Below are positions 5,580 through 8,706 of a stretch of DNA of 8,706 nucleotides, piece after piece (positions within the stretch are counted from its first letter, which is position 1; each line of letters starts with the position of its first letter). Under the pieces are notes generated by a model. That model saw only the letters and a list, made by a program, of their open reading frames with translations. It was not told the origin of the DNA and did no database searches. Position numbers and translations under genes: made by a program. Location: positions 1-8,706 of the forward strand of contig CAMFLG010000107.1 of assembly GCA_945957495.1 (NCBI GenBank), written 5' to 3'. This DNA comes from an uncultured Pseudorhodobacter sp. GTDB lineage: Bacteria; Pseudomonadota; Alphaproteobacteria; Rhodobacterales; Rhodobacteraceae.

Positions 5580-6761
5580 ATGTTTCTGCCGTTTTTCCAG
5601 ACTCTGCGGAAGGAAGGCGTTCCGGTATCGCTGCGCGAATTCCTGGGCTTTCTGGAGGGGTTGGCGGCGGGGCTTGTGACCTATGATGCCGAAGGGTTCT
5701 ACTATCTGGCGCGGTCTGCCATGGTCAAGGATGAGCGGCATCTGGATCGGTTTGACCGGGCCTTTTCAGCCACTTTCAAAGGGTTGGAGACGATTTCGGA
5801 CACGCAGGTGCTGGAGGCGCTGGACCTGCCGCGCGACTGGCTGGAAAAGCTTGCCGAAAAGCACCTGACGGCAGAGGAACGCGCGGCGATTGAGGCCTTG
5901 GGCGGGTTTGACAAGCTGATGCAGACGCTGCGGGAACGGCTGGCCGAACAGAAAGTCCGGCATCAGGGTGGCAACAAATGGGTGGGCACCGCCGGAACCT
6001 CGCCCTTTGGGGCCTATGGCTACAACCCCGAAGGCGTGCGCATCGGGCAGGATGAAAGCCGCCATCAGCGCGCGGTCAAGGTCTGGGACAAGCGCGAGTT
6101 CCGCAATCTGGATGATCAGGTGGAACTGGGCACCCGCAACATCAAGGTGGCCCTGCGTCGGCTGCGCAAATGGGCGCGCGATGGGGCTGCGGAAGAGTTC
6201 GACCTGGACGGCACCATCCGCGCCACCGCCGATCACGGCTGGCTGGATGTGCAAACCCGGCCAGAGCGGCGCAACGCGGTGAAGGTACTGCTGTTTCTGG
6301 ATGTGGGCGGGTCGATGGACCCTTATATCAAGGTGATGGAAGAGCTGTTTTCCGCCGCGCGCAGCGAGTTCAAGCATCTGGTGCCGTTCTATTTTCACAA
6401 CTGCCTGTATGAGGGCGTGTGGCGCGACAACGCCCGGCGCTGGAATGCGCAGACGCCGACCTGGGACGTGCTGCGCAGCTATGGTTCAGATTACAAATGC
6501 ATCTTCGTGGGCGACGCCTCGATGAGCCCATATGAGATTTTGCACCCCGGTGGCGCGAATGAACACTGGAACCCCGAGGCCGGGCAAGTCTGGCTGCAGC
6601 GCGCCTGCGCGCAGTGGCCGCATCATCTGTGGATCAACCCGGTGCCAGAGGCGCATTGGGGCTATACCCAATCCATCCGGCTGATCCGTGACGCTTTCGG
6701 CGGCCGCATGGTGCCGATGACGCTGGACGGTATTTCGCGCGGCATCAAGGAGTTGCGGTGA
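5580..6761 (+). CDS. CoxE-like VWA-domain protein, partner of the MoxR ATPase
   Basis: A 393-residue soluble protein of the CoxE-like VWA family, expected to act with a MoxR ATPase as the client-recognition partner. The N-terminal half (MFLPFFQTLRKEGVPVSLRE onwards) is helical. A conserved middle segment includes GTAGTSPFGAYGYNPEG (136-152) and AVKVWDKREFRNLDD (165-179). The VWA domain follows from about residue 233, with LFLDVGGSMD (238-247), FSAARSEFKHL (257-267), YFHNCLYEGVW (271-281) and FVGDASMSPYEI (309-320). The usual metal-site motif DxSxS reads DVGGS here (D241-S245), so its first serine is glycine, as I recall for this subfamily; D312 is a likely further ligand. ATG 5580 has CGGGG about 6 nt upstream; an overlapping GTG at 5577 would add one residue. 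The next gene starts one nucleotide after the stop. Confidence 0.92.
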   Translation: MFLPFFQTLRKEGVPVSLREFLGFLEGLAAGLVTYDAEGFYYLARSAMVKDERHLDRFDRAFSATFKGLETISDTQVLEALDLPRDWLEKLAEKHLTAEERAAIEALGGFDKLMQTLRERLAEQKVRHQGGNKWVGTAGTSPFGAYGYNPEGVRIGQDESRHQRAVKVWDKREFRNLDDQVELGTRNIKVALRRLRKWARDGAAEEFDLDGTIRATADHGWLDVQTRPERRNAVKVLLFLDVGGSMDPYIKVMEELFSAARSEFKHLVPFYFHNCLYEGVWRDNARRWNAQTPTWDVLRSYGSDYKCIFVGDASMSPYEILHPGGANEHWNPEAGQVWLQRACAQWPHHLWINPVPEAHWGYTQSIRLIRDAFGGRMVPMTLDGISRGIKELR

Positions 6762-6762
6762 C

Positions 6763-7110
6763 ATGTTCAAGCTTTGGCGCAAGCACAAGATCCTGACCAG
6801 CCTGTTCACGCTGGCGCTGATCCTGATGATCTTTTTCGGCGTGCGCACGGTGCGGCAGGCGATCTACTGGTCTGACCCCGCGCATCACAATGAAAGCGTC
6901 AAGCCGTGGATGACGGTGGGCTATGTCGGCAAATCCTGGCATCTGGACCCGCGCGCGATTGACGCGCTGGCCGGGTTGCCCCCACCCGTGGAGGGGCATC
7001 CCAAACCGCTGGTCGAGATTGCCCGTGATCGCGGCGTGCCGGTGGAGACGGTGATCAAAGAGGTTGAAGCAGCGGTTGCCACGCTGAAACAGGCAGCGCC
7101 CGCGCCATGA
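6763..7110 (+). CDS. Hypothetical single-pass membrane protein
   Basis: A 115-residue protein I do not recognise. A basic N-terminus (MFKLWRKHK) is followed by one hydrophobic helix (ILTSLFTLALILMIFFGV, about 10-27) and a soluble tail of about 85 residues. By the positive-inside rule the tail would face the periplasm. The tail has PWMTVGYVGKSWHLDPRAID, a proline-rich turn (GLPPPVEGHPKP) and a helix ending in VEAAVATLKQA. ATG 6763 lies one nucleotide after the VWA stop, with AAGGAG at 6747-6752 inside the VWA gene. Its last codons overlap the DedA start by ATGA at 7107-7110, so all three are very likely co-translated. Confidence 0.85.
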   Translation: MFKLWRKHKILTSLFTLALILMIFFGVRTVRQAIYWSDPAHHNESVKPWMTVGYVGKSWHLDPRAIDALAGLPPPVEGHPKPLVEIARDRGVPVETVIKEVEAAVATLKQAAPAP

Positions 7111-7700
7111 CCGATTGGCTGCTGGCGCTGGTGCCGCAATACGGATTGTGGCTGCTGTTCTTCGTCACGCTGTTTTCCTGCCTTGCGCTGCCGCTGCCCG
7201 CCTCGATCCTGATGCTGACGGCGGGGGGATTTGCGGCGGCGGGGGATTTTCTGTTGTGGCAGGCGGTGCTGGCGGCCTTGGCCGGGGCAGTGATCGGCGA
7301 TCAGATCGGCTATTGGGCCGGGCGCGGCGCCGGGCGGCAGATCGCGGAACGGCGCAAGCAGTATCCGACGCAGGACGGCCTGATCAGCAAAGCGGAACAG
7401 ATGATGGCCAAGGGTGGTTTCGTGTCGATCTTTCTGACGCGCTGGCTGTTCAGTGCGGTGGGCCCCTATATGAACGTGACGGCGGGCAGCTTGAAAGTCA
7501 CCTGGATCACGTTCACGATGGCCGGAATTGCGGGTGAGTTGGTGTGGTCGGGGCTGTATGTGGGCTTGGGCTATGGCTTTGGCGGCAATCTGGATGCGGC
7601 CAGCGATCTGTTGGGCTCTATCCTGGGCTTTGTCGGCGCGGCGGTGGCGGTGGTTATACTGGGTTATCTGCTGTTCAAGTTGATGAAGAGCGAGCGCTGA
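7107..7700 (+). CDS. DedA/VTT-family inner-membrane protein
   Basis: A 197-residue polytopic protein of the DedA (SNARE-associated/VTT) family, linked in bacteria to lipid-carrier recycling, membrane homeostasis and proton-dependent resistance. Hydrophobic segments are at about 11-30, 33-60, 103-125, 133-155 and 170-192. Family patterns are GAVIGDQIGYWAGRGAGR (60-77) and FLTRWLFSAVGPYMNVTAG (109-127). Two features are atypical. The early membrane acid and the PGE-like acid are replaced (FSCLALPLPASI, residues 23-34), and of the two family arginines only R112 is present, V118 lying where the second is expected. The protein may therefore be non-proton-coupled or belong to a separate subgroup. 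Translation is coupled to the preceding gene through ATGA. It is followed after 60 nt by the oxygenase gene. Confidence 0.88.
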   Translation: MTDWLLALVPQYGLWLLFFVTLFSCLALPLPASILMLTAGGFAAAGDFLLWQAVLAALAGAVIGDQIGYWAGRGAGRQIAERRKQYPTQDGLISKAEQMMAKGGFVSIFLTRWLFSAVGPYMNVTAGSLKVTWITFTMAGIAGELVWSGLYVGLGYGFGGNLDAASDLLGSILGFVGAAVAVVILGYLLFKLMKSER

Positions 7701-7760
7701 AATCTTGCCTTGGCGCGGGCGGCGGATATGGTTGCGCGGCGGGGCAATGGGGGGTTTGGG

Positions 7761-8706
7761 GTGACACAGCAATATTTCAATCTGGACCCGTCGCTATATG
7801 TGCGCGCCGATGTGCTGGACACTGAGCGCAAGGCGATCTTCTGGCGGACATGGCAGTTCGTCGGCCCGGTCAGCGATGTGACAGAGCCGGGTAGTTACCT
7901 GACTGTCGATATCGCCGGGCTGGGCGTAATTGCGATCCGCGGCCGCGACGGCGTGCTGCGCGGTTTCAAGAACGTCTGCCGCCATCGCGGCGCGCAACTG
8001 TTGCCGGAAGGGCGCGGCAAATGCGGGCTGATCGTGTGCCCCTATCACAAATGGTCGTATTCCGACACCGGGCGGCTGGTGCAGGCGCCTTGGTTTGGCA
8101 ATGACCCCTCGATCATCCCCGAGGATTGGCCGCTGGAAGAGGTGGCTTTGGACATCTGGCGCGGGCTGCTGTTTGCCAGTGTCGATCCGGTTGAATCGCT
8201 TCTGGATCAACTGGGCGATCTGGTGGGCGAACTGGCGGATGAGCCGATGGAAAGCTACACCCAGACCGATACGGCCAAGGTTGAATTCGACGCGAACTGG
8301 AAGGTTTACACCGACAATTTTGTCGAGGGCTATCATATTCCCGGCACGCATCCGTCCTTCTATGCCGCGATCAATTTCGAGGAATTTCAGACCACCGCGC
8401 ATAAGGGCATGGTCAAGATGACCGCCCCACCGAAAGACGGGCTGTTTTATCGCGGCAAATGGCTGTGGATGTGGCCGAACTGGACGCTGTCGCTGTTTCA
8501 GGGCGGCATGAACACCAGCCGGATCAATCCCCTTGGCGTGGACCGCACCGAGCAGTGCTATAACTTCTACTTCGCCGATACGTCAGAGGCTGGAGCCGCC
8601 GCGCGGGCCGCGACCATCGCGGGCAATCTGGCGGTGGTGCGCGAGGATTACGAGGTTTGTACCACCACCCACCGCAACTATGCCGCCGGGGTCTATACGC
8701 CGGGGC
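7761..8706 (+). CDS. Rieske non-haem iron oxygenase alpha subunit, 5' part (GbcA/CMO/CntA-like)
   Basis: The gene runs off the right edge with 315 codons visible. It is the oxygenase (alpha) subunit of a Rieske two-component system, which takes electrons from a reductase and uses O2 at a mononuclear iron. The Rieske [2Fe-2S] motif is C73-x-H75 and C93-x2-H96, spaced by 17 residues. The catalytic iron site is NFVEGYHIPGTH, with H192 and H197, plus D296 in VREDYEVC. The inter-subunit electron bridge is E189 rather than the usual Asp, as in choline, glycine-betaine and carnitine oxygenases, so a quaternary-ammonium or related N-methyl substrate is plausible. GTG 7761 has a G-rich Shine-Dalgarno (GGGGGG) just upstream; an in-frame ATG at 7728 would add 11 residues. 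The 60-nt gap after the DedA gene permits co-transcription. The oxygenase call is firm; the substrate is a guess. Confidence 0.9.
   Translation, partial: MTQQYFNLDPSLYVRADVLDTERKAIFWRTWQFVGPVSDVTEPGSYLTVDIAGLGVIAIRGRDGVLRGFKNVCRHRGAQLLPEGRGKCGLIVCPYHKWSYSDTGRLVQAPWFGNDPSIIPEDWPLEEVALDIWRGLLFASVDPVESLLDQLGDLVGELADEPMESYTQTDTAKVEFDANWKVYTDNFVEGYHIPGTHPSFYAAINFEEFQTTAHKGMVKMTAPPKDGLFYRGKWLWMWPNWTLSLFQGGMNTSRINPLGVDRTEQCYNFYFADTSEAGAAARAATIAGNLAVVREDYEVCTTTHRNYAAGVYTPG

Noticed and set aside
5766..6398. 210-codon minus-strand frame opposite the VWA gene
   Set aside because: It is antisense to conserved VWA motifs and has no motif of its own.
6921..7772. 283-codon minus-strand frame opposite the DedA gene
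   Set aside because: It is His/Gln/Arg-rich, a usual artefact of reading GC-rich membrane-protein genes backwards; the plus-strand genes explain the region.

Overview
The window reads as chromosomal DNA from an alphaproteobacterium, most likely of the Rhodobacterales/Roseobacter group. This rests on the high GC, dense short-gap gene packing, a DksA-type protein with a degenerate one-cysteine zinc finger like that of Rhodobacter sphaeroides, a DUF2927-type lipoprotein and a strong GC-rich bidirectional terminator. No tRNA, rRNA, CRISPR array, insertion sequence or phage gene was seen. The taxonomic call is inference from gene content, not from a marker gene.

Left part (1-2449). The 3' end of a plus-strand FAD-dependent amine/amino-acid oxidoreductase (stop at 426) converges on a minus-strand FAD-dependent aromatic-type monooxygenase (527-1708). 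A perfect 22-bp inverted repeat between them can terminate both. The monooxygenase lies 90 bp downstream of a dksA-like gene (1799-2221, minus), so the two may be co-transcribed. The dksA leader has a candidate promoter and a short hairpin with a GNRA tetraloop just ahead of the Shine-Dalgarno.

Middle (2450-3991). A MoxR-type AAA+ ATPase is divergent from dksA. It is followed by 684 bp with no gene I can support: an AT-rich block (about 3340-3500), then a GC-rich block with several hairpins, two of them mutually exclusive. This is the least explained part of the window.

Right part (3992-8706). A tight plus-strand gene run contains a DUF2927 lipoprotein with a helical-repeat-like tail, a 54-residue two-helix membrane protein starting at GTG, a CoxE-like VWA protein, a 115-residue single-helix membrane protein, a divergent DedA-family membrane protein, and the 5' part of a Rieske oxygenase alpha subunit. 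Gaps are 37, 14, 1, -4 and 60 nt.

The central theme is a MoxR ATPase plus VWA protein, a pairing that in known cases (NorQ/NorD, CoxD/CoxE, CbbQ/CbbO, RavA/ViaA) remodels or matures a client, often a metalloenzyme. Here the pair is split by the unexplained spacer, a lipoprotein and a micro-membrane protein, and is followed by envelope proteins. An envelope-associated remodelling role is a reasonable hypothesis but is not shown by the sequence.
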